Source of the DNA: Cordilura impudica
Taxonomy: Eukaryota; Arthropoda; Insecta; Diptera; Scathophagidae
Assembly (NCBI GenBank): GCA_963682025.1
Contig: OY821518.1
Span: forward strand, 35,938,559-36,002,558
Length of the DNA: 64,000 bases
Direction of reading: 5' to 3'
Within the stretch, counting starts at the first letter, position 1. Every line of letters starts with the position of its first letter. Both the position numbers and the translations under genes were made by a program. The notes beneath the pieces are model-generated. The model did no database searches and had not been told where the DNA came from. It was given only the letters and a program-made list of their open reading frames with translations. Of this stretch, positions 1 through 9,502 are shown piece after piece.

Positions 1-834
1 TAGTGGTGCGTGTCACTGTGTTGTGTCTGTCTATTGAACCAAACACGTACAGGAAACGAATTAATCGAACTTAAATAAATCAGTATCCCTCGACTTAAAC
101 TTATAAAGATAACAAAAGCACTGCACAATACAGAACGAATGGCACAACTAGCACAGACAACAAACTTCATTAGAATAGCACTAACACACATGCAAGCACA
201 GCACAACATAGCACAGTACAGCGCAGCATGCATGCTTGTACACTTTATATTTTCTTTTCCTTTCTTTTGTTTGAATGATTGTTATCATGATTTGTGTCTG
301 GGTGTGTGTGTGTGTATGTGCAAAGTTTCAAGGAAGAAAACAAGATGTTACATATGTACAAGTACATACGAAACATTAAGTCCTCCAAAGATGAGACAAA
401 ATTTCTAGAATTATTATAAAAAAGAAAAAAATGGTCAAAATAAATAACAATAGTACTAAGCAGCAGAAAGGAAAGACAGACAGACAGACGGACAGACTTA
501 CGATTATATGTTTCAATATGAACTTTTCCAAAAATAAACTGCCGACAAAAAAACACTAGAAAGTATAAACAATTTTGTTTTTGTCAAGTTGTAGTTCAAA
601 GTAGACACATACCAATATGTAAGAAAGTTTTATGTATTTGGCAACACACAGAGCGGAAAATAATTTCCATAGATAACTTGAAAATACAATTTGATATTAC
701 ACAAAATAAACAATTTCTTTACATTTAAACTTTGTTGCAAAATTATCCAAGACATATTTTAGTTGTAACAATGAATTTATTCTTAAACCAGATTATTAAT
801 ATTTCATACAAAATACCTACCATGAACGATTTGG
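1..834. other. Intronic AT-rich sequence, no gene seen
   Basis: No coding signal on either strand. It contains a short (GT)n run near 299-320 and a short GACA/GACG microsatellite near 474-496. The small open frames here are low-complexity and show no domain. Confidence 0.6.
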
Positions 835-950
835 GGTAGTTCCATGCAAAGGCCAACCCTGGGTCCGAATTTAAAATTGTTATCTAAATAATTTTTGTTG
901 ATACCATTTCAAAGAAAATGGTTGAAGTTAGCATGACATTGTGACAATAG

Positions 951-3285
951 TTTGTTATGGACCAAGAGTAATGGACCAAGAAAACCTAGTCGGGCAAGCA
1001 GGCAAATAACAGCTGAAATTTGCTCTAGGGAAAGACTAGAATGGGCTTTAGGTACCTTTCAACCCTTTAAATCCCCTGGAACGGATGGTATTTTTCCTGC
1101 CCTCTTACAAAAGGGCGTGCAGGAATTATTACCATTCATGTTAAAAGGACACCGCACATCCAAAATCCTTCAGACAGTTAAGCCTAACATCTTTTATGCT
1201 GAAAACACTTGAAAAAGCTGTACACAACTATCTAAGATGTGGGATATTTCAGCAGATGCCTTTGCATCCAAACCAGCATGCGTATAGAGTTGGCAGATCA
1301 ACAGAGACCGCTCTCACTAGCATAGTAAGAACTATTCAGAAATCAATAGATGAAAAGGAAATAGCCGTTTTTGCCTTCCTCGATACAGAAGGAGCCTTTG
1401 ATAATACTTCACACGAAGTAATAGGAAGGGCATTAAACCAAAGACGAGTAGACCCAGTGACATCAAAATGGATGGTAGAAGTGCTCTACACGAGATCAGT
1501 AGAAACAACAGCAGAGGGTGAGACCATATCCATCAACACAAACAGAGGATGTCCATAGGGAGGAGCTCTTTCGCCCTAGATGTGGACTCGGATTGTTGAC
1601 GAATTACTAATGAAACTGTCGGAAGCAGTAATAGAATGTCAAGGCTACGCGGACGACATAGCCTTAATAGCAAGAGGCAAGTTCAAGGACACTATATGTG
1701 ACATTGTACAAAGAGGGTTGAGGATTATATGTCAATGGTGCAGGGTAACAGGATTGAACATCAATCCAACAAAGACCACTATTGTACCATTTACCAGGAA
1801 AAGGAAACTTCCAAGATGGAGGGCAATTCAAATTCTGGGAGAAGTCATTGAACCGAAGGCAGAAGTGAAATATCTGGGGATAGTACTGGGCAACAAGTTA
1901 ACATGGAAGGCACATGTCAACCACATCAGTGAGAAAGCCAAGCGGGCTACACTGATATGCAGAAGGGTAGCGGGTAAAACATGGGGATGTAAACCCAGCA
2001 TTTTACACTGGATGTACTCTATGATGGTCCGCCCAATAGTGACTTATGGAGCTATAGTGTGGGACAAAAGAACAGATCTGAAGTCGAATCAAATAGAGCT
2101 AAGTAAGATACAAAGATTAACGTGAATTGCGATAACGGGTGCAATGAGGATGTGTCCAACGGCATCACTTGAAGCACTATTGGAACTAAGCCCACTATAT
2201 GTAGTGGTGCAACGGCAACGGCAATCAGAATAAAGGGAGATAAACCTATAACCAGGCTTTATGAAGGGCAATAGAACCGAATAAGCCAATCTAACTATTA
2301 CTCCCTCCTAGATTGCCCCATGGACAAGGCTGAGAAGAAATATGATTTCAGGAAATACTTTATTACGGAACTTAGCAATAAGAGAGAATGGAGCGGTTTA
2401 AGTATAGCATATTCTCTAAGAGAAGATACATTCAAATGGTATACAGATGGGTCAAAAACCGAAAGTGGCACAGGGGCGGGAGCATTTTCCAAGCGGAAAT
2501 TTATGTCATCGATAGATGTGCACAAATCAACTTGAATAGGGAGTACAAAAGACGGAGCATAACCATATTATCAGATAGTCAAGCTGCTTTCGACCACTAA
2601 GCTCCTATGAAGTAGACTCTAATTTAGTATGGGACTGTCTACAGAAGCTAAATGAGCTAGGGAAATATAACAAGGTTAGCCTTTGTTGGGTCCCGGGATA
2701 TATTGGGATTCAAGGTAATGAGCAAACTGATGAAGTTGTCAGAAGATTAATTGGGCCAGAAACATTTTGTGGAATAGGAAAAGGGATATGGGAAGGCGTA
2801 CTCAGGGAACATGAAAATTGTGTTAGACGGGAATTTTTCTCGAGCCACTTGGTCTTAAGGCAATCCAAAATGTTGTTGGGTGGCTACAACAAGAAGAGAT
2901 TTGGGTCGTGCATTGGATTGTCAAAGAACGATCTGAGAATATTAACCGAGATTTTAACTGGTCACTGTAGGTTCAGGGAATACCTGAGCAGGTTAGGAAT
3001 AGTAGCAAACCCCATGTTCAGATTCTGTGATGAGGAAGCAGAATCACCAGAGCACATACTTGGGACCTGTGGAGCGCTAATGCACAAAAGGAAAAAGCAG
3101 CTGTGTTCCTTCCAAATATTAGGTAGCGACATAAAATTACTAGAACAAAACAACATCCTCGAATTCGCGAGGGCTTCAGGGTTGGATGAGTGTTTATAGA
3201 GACGACCTATTAGCAGAGGGTAGTACAATAGATCAGTTTGGTCGGAGTACTCCAAATACCTCTTTATATAATACAAAACAATACA
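951..3285 (+). pseudogene. Degenerate non-LTR retrotransposon (LINE with RNase H), 5' truncated
   Basis: Broken pol-like ORF2 in several frames. In order: PGTDGIFPALLQKG (about 1075), FAFLDTEGAFDNTSHE (about 1366, catalytic Asp region), a GCP.GGALSP block interrupted by stops at 1556 and 1577, then QGYADDIALIARGK (about 1640, the YADD catalytic motif) and LNINPTKTTIVPF. An RNase H domain follows with WYTDGSKTESGTGAG (about 2438) and LSDSQAAF (about 2569). The C-terminal zinc knuckle (FRFC..EAESPEHILGTC, about 3020) is also present. This domain order (RT, RNase H, CCHC) fits the LOA/R1/I side of the LINE tree; I cannot place it more finely. The endonuclease and ORF1 are absent, so the copy is 5' truncated. 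It ends in an AATACAAAACAATACAAT-like tail and sits inside H1. Confidence 0.85.
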
Positions 3286-3758
3286 ATATATATATTTTTA
3301 AAGACCCTATTTTTTCAGTAAGAAGAGAAAACTGTAGTTAAGTAATATTGAAGCTAGAAAAAGTGTCATGTCTGTCACATTACAAAATACTTCTTACTTT
3401 AATTTATTTCAGAATTCATGTTTATTATATGTTTTGTTAATAAACTAGCTGTTATATTAATTATAAACAACTGCTTCCTATTTGTCATACAAATCTCTTC
3501 CGAGCTATTCTGTGTTTTACAAACATCCTCTAAAACGATGTCTGTTTGTTGTCATATCTATCACGACTGCTTTTCGCTTCCAATAAATAATAACATTAAT
3601 ACTTTCTCACTTTTTTTTAATGGGAACCATGTTGGTCAGGTCCTCCTGCATTATTTTGTATATTTTTACGAACAATGAAAAACTTTTAATGTATAACTAG
3701 CAGATTCCAGCCCTCGAAATTCGAGTGCAAATTCTAGGAAATTTTATTTTGTTAAAAA

Positions 3759-4200
3759 GAATTATTGTTGATCTTTATTGATGTTGTGTGATGGCTTTTG
3801 TTTGGCATGAGGTCATGAAGTTAAAAATTAACGAACAACATAAACGTTTTAATTTTTTGTTTTATTATATTTTCAATATTTCGAACAGCAGCCAATTTTC
3901 AAAAAAATATATTTTGAAAATAGAACGCAGCCAATTTTTTTGAAAATATTTTTTTGAAAATATATTTTGAAAATAGAACGCAGCCAACTGAACGCAGCCA
4001 ACTCCGCGCTGTAATTACAGAGCTATAAATTATTTTCCTGAAGATGAACAGCGAAGCTGTTCGAAATATTGAAAATATAATAAAATTTTGAAAAAAGAAC
4101 GTAGCCAACTGAAGACGTTTTTCAAGTCCGCGCCGTAATTACAGAGCTATAAATTATTTTCCAGAAGATGAAAATATAACAAAATATTGAAAATATAATA
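3759..4200. repeat. Inverted-repeat insert inside Helitron A1
   Basis: Not present in other A copies. It contains the inverted pair TTATTATATTTTCAATATTT (about 3861) and AAATATTGAAAATATAATAA (about 4063), plus repeated GAAAATAGAACGCAGCCAA and GTAATTACAGAGCTATAAAT segments. Probably a small MITE-like insertion or local duplication. No coding. Confidence 0.5.
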
Positions 4201-4354
4201 AAATTAGAAATTTTATTTATTCATTTAATAAAGACCCTAAAAGTATGCTAATCTATTATAGCCAATTCACAAAGCACCACAAAAAACATACTCATTTTTA
4301 TTACAAACAAATTAACAAATTTAATAAACACACACATAGATAGCATTGTATAAT

Positions 4355-5157
4355 TATACCCTATACCACTATCTGGTTTGGGTATAATGACTATGTGCTG
4401 CTGCTTGTAACAACCGAAAATATTTGACCTACACCCATCTTTAATTATACCGATCGAATCAGAATCACTATCTGATTCGATTTAACGATGTCCGTCCGTC
4501 CGTCCGTCCGTCTGTGTGTCCATGTAAAGCTTGTAATCAAACTGCAGGTCGCAAATATGAATATATTTTGACGAAATTTGGTATTTGATCTTTTATCAGC
4601 CATGGGATGAACGCTATTTAAATTGGTGAGAAGCGGTCCATGTTCAGACCTAGCCCCAATACAAATGACCCCTATGAAATCAACATATATTGCCATATGA
4701 TCCAAATTATCATACAAATCTTAGTCAAATTGGGTTTGTATGTTTATATTACATCCATTAATCAGTAGTCCAAAAATGATCCCTATTGGGCAACTCTTAG
4801 TCATAGGCCCATATAGAGCTGTTTCCCGATCTTCACTTAAATCTATCAAAAAACAAAAATATTGCACTGATTCTTCTCAAATTTTGTTTGTATATATTTT
4901 TGAAAAATACAAGAGACTTTACCAAACATGGTCAGGATCGGTCCTTTTTTGGGCCTAGTCCCCATATATGTGGATATAGCATCCGATATGAACTTTTTCA
5001 TATCTGCAGCCGAAAAAATTAATAAAAATCCCACTCAAATTTGGTTTATGCTTATTTTCTATATCCAGTTAGTTGGGCCTGAGAGATAGGGTCTCTAAGC
5101 GCATGGTATAGGGTATCGTATAGTCGGTCTAAACCGACTATAATTTTCTTACTTGTT
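4355..5157 (+). mobile_element. DINE-1/mini-me-like element B1 (inserted in Helitron A1)
   Basis: Family hallmarks in order: a 5' subterminal ATACCCTATACCACTAT, a conserved GTATAATGACT..GTGCTGCTG block, a (CCGT)n microsatellite (about 4490-4512), a body, then the complementary GGTATAGGGTATCGTATAG. A palindrome AGTCGGTCTAAACCGACT and a tail ATAATTTTCTTACTTG follow. Known: DINE-1/mini-me (Helentron-type) elements have subterminal inverted repeats, a GTCY microsatellite, a 3' hairpin and T|T insertion. Flanks ATAATT and TTTTATGTATG fit insertion at T|T in the Helitron sequence. Confidence 0.8.
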
Positions 5158-5390
5158 TTATGTATGTGTTAGTAGCAACTTTAAATGCAATTTACTCAAA
5201 ATAAACGAAAAACTGTAAAAATCTGTAAATCTGCAAACCGGCTAAAAAGAAATACCTTTCAAATAATATACGTTTGGTCAAAATCGGGATAACACTGTAG
5301 AACGAAACTATTCAAAATAAATCGCCTAGCCTATTAATATTATAGATATTGGATTAAAAAGATCTCTGAATGTCATTATGGAAGTACCTT

Positions 5391-5682
5391 TTTGACATTC
5401 TCAGAGAGTCTAATTTTCGCGGTCGTAAGTAAATGCGAATTTTTGTACTTGTGTGAATTTCTTCTACTATGACGAATAATATGTGCCGGAATTTCTGATT
5501 TCGGAATTCGTTAACGTGTGACTATTTGAATCCAAAATTTTTCTCTTTAGCGATATAGCTAGCAAGAAAATGAAACAGAGAATATGCTAGTGCAAAACAT
5601 ATATAATACATTTGGAGCCAAGAGTATTTTGCCGACTACTTTACAAGGAAGGAAATGGTCTAACCAACTATGGGACTTCATA
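5391..5682. other. Intronic sequence, nothing recognised
   Basis: AT-rich, no open frame of note, no repeat match elsewhere in the window. Confidence 0.5.
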
Positions 5683-6387
5683 GTTATATCCTACAACTCT
5701 ATGTGGTTTGTGTATAATGACTTTGTGCTGCTGTTTGTAACTACCAAAAATATTTGACCGAGACCCATCTTTCTGATTCGATTTAGCGGTGTTCGTCCGT
5801 CTGCCCGTCTGTCCGTCTGTGTGTCCATGTAAACCTTGTAATCAAACTAAAGGTCGGAAATATGAGTAAATTTTAATGGAATTTGATATATAAGCTTTTA
5901 TTGACCAGAGAATAAATGCTGTTGAAATTGGTTGAATGACTCCTATGAAATCGACTTAAATTGCCATACATTAGAAATTATCATATAGATCACGGTGAAA
6001 TTGTGTTTGTGTGTGTTTATTACATCCATTTATCATTTGTCCAAAAATAACCCCATATGGCAATTCTTAGTCATAGGCCCTATGTAAAGCTGCTTCCCGA
6101 TTTTCACTTAAATCTATTAAAAAACAAAAATATTGCACAGATTTTTCTCAAATTTGGTTTGTTTATATTTTTTCAGAATATAAGTGAATTTACCAAATAT
6201 GGCCAGAATCGGTCCATTTTTCGAGCTAGTCCCCATATAAATATTGCATCCGATATGAACTTTTTTAAATCTACAGCCAAACAAAAAAATAACAATGCCA
6301 CTCAAATTGGGTATATGCTAATTTTCTCTAAGCCATAGTATAGGGTATCGTATGGTCGGTCTAAACCGACTATAATTTTCTCAATTG
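5683..6387 (+). mobile_element. DINE-like element B2 (divergent)
   Basis: Same order of blocks as B1 but more diverged (CCTACAACTCTATGTGG start, short impure GTCY block near 5795, hairpin GGTCGGTCTAAACCGACTAT, tail TTTTCTCAATTG). It abuts B3 directly with no host bases between. Confidence 0.75.
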
Positions 6388-7197
6388 TTATACCCTATAC
6401 CAATATGTGGTATGCTGCTGTTTGTAACAACCAAAAATATTTGACCTACACCCATCTTTAATTATACCGATCGAATCAGAATCACTTTCTGAGTTGATTT
6501 AACAATGTCTGTCCGTCCGTCCGTCCGTCCGTCCGTCCGTCCATCCGTCCATCCGTCCGTCCGTCCGTCCGTCTGTGTGTCCATGTAAAGCTTGTAATCA
6601 AACTGCAGGTCGCAAATATTAATATATTTTGACGAAATTTGGTATATAAGCTTTTATCGGCCATGGGATGAACGCTGTTGAAACTGGTGAGAATCGGTCC
6701 ATGTTCAGACATAGCCCCCATACAAATTACCCATATGAAATCGACATAAATTGCCATAAGATCCGAATTGTCATATAGATCTTACTCAAATTGGGTTTGT
6801 ATGCGTTCATTACATCCACTAGTGAGTAGTCCAAAAATGACCCCTTTGACCCCATATAGAGCTGCTTCCCGATCTTCACTTAAATCTATTAAAAAACAAA
6901 AATATTGCACTGATTCTTCTCAAATTTTGTTTGTATATATTCTTGCAAAATACAATAGACTTTACCAAACATGATCAGGATCGGTCCATTTTTGGACCTA
7001 GTCCCTTTATAGATATAGCATCCGATATGAACTTTTTCATATCTGCAGTCAAAAAAATTAATAAAAATCCCACTCAAATTTGGTTTTTGCTTATTTTCAA
7101 TGTCCAGTTAGTTGGGCCTAAGAGATAAGGTTTCTAAACGCATGGTATAGGGTATCGTATAGTCGGTCTAGACCGACTATAATTTTCTTACTTGTTT
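6388..7197 (+). mobile_element. DINE-like element B3, tandem to B2
   Basis: Starts TTATACCCTATACCAATATG immediately after the B2 tail and ends in the hairpin AGTCGGTCTAGACCGACT plus CTTACTTG. It has a long (CCGT)n block with CCAT variants (about 6508-6572) and a short deletion near its 5' end (GGTATGCTGCTG). The head-to-tail pair resembles tandem arrays known for rolling-circle elements. Confidence 0.8.
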
Positions 7198-7391
7198 TTC
7201 ATATGATTTTCAGGTTTTGCTTCTCGTCGAAATCAGAAGGTGACGAATAAAAAACAAACTTGAGACCATTTTATTAATACTAGCAGATTCCAGCCCTCGA
7301 AATTCGAGTGCAAATTCTAGGAAATTTTATTTTTTTCACTAAATAAAAACCCTAAATGTATGCTAATCAATTATGGCCAATTCACAAATCA

Positions 7392-7904
7392 TTTCATTTC
7401 ATTTCATTTCATTTCATTTCATTTCATTTCATTTCATTTCATTTCATTTCATTTCATTTCATTTCATTTCATTTCATTTCATTTCACTTAATTTTATTTC
7501 ATTTCATTTCATTTCATTTCATTTCATTTCATTTCATTTCATTTTATTTCATTTCATTTCATTTCATTTCATTTAATTTCATTTCATTTCATTTCATTTC
7601 ATTTCATTTCATTTCATTTCATTTCATTTCATTTCATTTCATTTCATTTCATTTCATTTCATTTCATTTCATTTCATTTCATTTCATATCATATCATTTA
7701 ATTTCATTTTATTTCATTTCATTTCATTTCATTTCATTTCATTTCATTTCATTTCATTTCATTTCATTTCATTTTATTTCATTTCATTTCATTTCATTTC
7801 ATTTCATTTCATTTCATTTCATTTCATTTCATTTCATTTCATTTCATTTCATTTCATTTCATTTCATTTCATTTCATTTCATTTCATTTCATTTCATTTC
7901 ATTT
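7392..7904. repeat. (TTTCA)n array: 3' tail of the minus-strand LINE
   Basis: About 100 copies of TTTCA with rare variants (TTTTA, TATCA, TTTAA). It lies exactly between the left AAATCA target duplication and the LINE 3' untranslated part, so on the LINE strand it is a (TGAAA)n tail. CR1/L2-type LINEs are known to end in short tandem repeats rather than poly-A. The FHFIS-repeat open frames across it are artefacts. Confidence 0.85.
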
Positions 7905-8192
7905 ATTATCTTTCCATTTCCTATACAACAAGAATAAATCTTATAGTTAAAGTACAGGAATGCATTATTCATAGGATAGTTTAAAAACTTTATAAATATA
8001 AATACAATCAAATACAAAAAAAAAAAAAAATATGAAAACAATAATTTAAAGATTTAATGCAAAGTTAACATACAATAGGAATATATATACATTTAAACAA
8101 TTAAGGAAAAAAATGAATAGGAATTGTGTAAAGCTATTTGCCTTGCTATGTTGTTCGTTGTGTGGAAGAATATTCCATAGACGTGAGGCATA

Positions 8193-9502
8193 TAACGGGT
8201 GATTTTTTTGAGGTTAGGATTTTCATGCATTAGTATTTGACAGATCACGTGGGTTTTCAGACATGGTGTCAAAGAGAAAGATGCTCAGTATGCTTTGACA
8301 TTTCATCATGAATAGACTTACTAACGAGCAACGCTTGCAAATCATTGAATTTTATTACCAAAATCAGTGTTCGGTTCGAAATGTGTTTCGCGCTTTACGT
8401 CCGATTTATGGTCTACATAATCGACCAAGTGAGCAAACAATTAATGCGATTGTGACCAAGTTTCGCACTCAGTTTACTTTATTGGACATTAAACCAACCA
8501 CACGAATGCGTACAGTGCGTACAGAAGAGAATATTGCGTCTGTTTCTGAGAGTGTTACTGAAGACCGTGAAATGTCGATTCGTCGCCGTTCGCAGCAATT
8601 GGGTTTGTGTTATTCGACCACATGGAAGATTTTACGCAAAGATCTTGGTGTAAAACCGTATAAAATACAGCTCGTGCAAGAACTGAAGCCGAACGATCTG
8701 CCACAACGTCTAATTTTCAGTGAATGGGCCCTAGAAAAGTTGGCAGAAAATCCGCTTTTTTATCGACAAATTTTGTTCAGCGATGAGGCTCATTTCTGGT
8801 TGAATGGCTTCGTAAATAAGCAAAATTGCCGTATTTGGAGTGAAGAGCAACCAGAAGCCGTTCAAGAACTGCCCATGCATCCCGAAAAATGCACTGTTTG
8901 GTGTGGTTTGTACGCTGGTGGAATCATTGGACCGTATTTTTTCAAAGATGCTGTTGGACGCAACGTTACGGTGAATGGCGATCGCTATCGTTCGATGCTA
9001 ACAAACTTTTTGTTGCCAAAAATGGAAGAACTGAACTTGGTTGACATGTGGTTTCAACAAGATGGCGCTACATGCCACACAGCTCGCGATTCTATGGCCA
9101 TTTTGAGGGAAAACTTCGGAGAACAATTCATCTCAAGAAATGGACCGGTAAGTTGGCCACCAAGATCATGCGATTTGACGCCTTTAGACTATTTTTTGTG
9201 GGGCTACGTCAAGTCTAAAGGCTACAGAAATAAGCCAGCAACTATTCCAGCTTTGGAAGACAACATTTCCGAAGAAATTCGGGCTATTCCGGCCGAAATG
9301 CTCGAAAAAGTTGCCGAAAATTGGACTTTCCGAATGGACCACCTAAGACGCAGCCGCGGTCAACATTTAAATGAAATTATCTTCAAAAAGTAAATGTCAT
9401 GGACCAATCTAACGTTTCAAATAAAGAACCGATTAGATTTTGCAAATTTTATGCGTTTTTTTTTAAAAAAAAGTTATCAAGCTCTTAAAAAATCACCCGT
9501 TA
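8193..9502 (+). mobile_element. Tc1/mariner-superfamily transposon, structurally complete
   Basis: Terminal inverted repeats TAACGGGTGATTTTTT and AAAAAATCACCCGTTA flank an intact transposase gene; TA target duplications sit at 8191-8192 and 9503-9504. Length is 1,310 bp. It is inserted inside the C-terminal coding part of the minus-strand LINE: the LINE reading FI-YASRLWN is restored when the element is removed. An intact frame and matched ends suggest recent insertion. Confidence 0.9.
8308..9393 (+). CDS. Tc1/mariner-superfamily transposase, intact (361 aa)
   Basis: Cut-and-paste transposase acting on its own inverted repeats. Start chosen at MNRLTNEQRLQIIEFYY because the two related copies at 16799 (minus) and 36170 begin with the same residues. 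Residues 1-60 form an N-terminal helix-turn-helix of the kind seen in insect mariner relatives. Residues 90-125 (SIRRRSQQLGLCYSTTWKIL) look like a second DNA-binding helix. The DDE domain shows D159 (FSDEAHFW), D252 (WFQQDGATCH) and D289 (RSCDLTPLD), with a further D at 294. Spacing is 36 residues from D252 to D289 and 41 to D294, so it is not classical DD34D mariner; the latter count would fit the DD41D group. AATAAA follows the stop near 9420. No frameshift or stop: potentially functional. Confidence 0.92.
   Translation: MNRLTNEQRLQIIEFYYQNQCSVRNVFRALRPIYGLHNRPSEQTINAIVTKFRTQFTLLDIKPTTRMRTVRTEENIASVSESVTEDREMSIRRRSQQLGLCYSTTWKILRKDLGVKPYKIQLVQELKPNDLPQRLIFSEWALEKLAENPLFYRQILFSDEAHFWLNGFVNKQNCRIWSEEQPEAVQELPMHPEKCTVWCGLYAGGIIGPYFFKDAVGRNVTVNGDRYRSMLTNFLLPKMEELNLVDMWFQQDGATCHTARDSMAILRENFGEQFISRNGPVSWPPRSCDLTPLDYFLWGYVKSKGYRNKPATIPALEDNISEEIRAIPAEMLEKVAENWTFRMDHLRRSRGQHLNEIIFKK

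Larger units (their letters stand above)
3697..5346 (-). mobile_element. Helitron A1 (non-autonomous), interrupted by two insertions
   Basis: Read on the minus strand it starts TCTATAATATTAATAGGC and ends GGAATCTGCTAG. The small palindrome CTCGAATTTCGAG lies about 12 nt before CTAG, and the flanks are A (3696) and T (5347). These are canonical Helitron ends and an A|T target. The related sequence in H2 (53135-53152) lacks the element, acting as an empty site. No Rep/helicase coding is present. It is interrupted by an insert at about 3759-4200 and by B1. Confidence 0.8.
835..5390 (+). mobile_element. Element H1: internally deleted DNA element, split by a LINE and a Helitron
   Basis: Recognised by comparison with 50998-53188 (H2). 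836-945 matches 51000-51120 (GGTAGTTCCATGCAAAG, then TTGATACCATTTCAAAGA). 3300-3696 matches the left arm near 51160 and the right part 52830-53140. 5347-5390 matches 53145-53188 (ATTGGATTA.AAAGATCTCTGAATGTCAT). Ends look like short imperfect inverted repeats (GGGTAGTTCCAT / ATGGAAGTACC). The coding part found in H2 is missing: the sequence jumps from GTTAAGTAAT straight to GTGTCATGTCTGTCAC, so this is a deletion derivative. A LINE (951-3285) and a Helitron (3697-5346) inserted later. Confidence 0.6.

Noticed and set aside
2320..2600. Separate small gene with WYTDGSK
   Set aside because: It is the RNase H domain of the degenerate LINE at 951-3285.
7356..7937. 193-aa open frame of FHFIS repeats
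   Set aside because: It is the translation of the TTTCA pentanucleotide array, which lacks stops in that frame.
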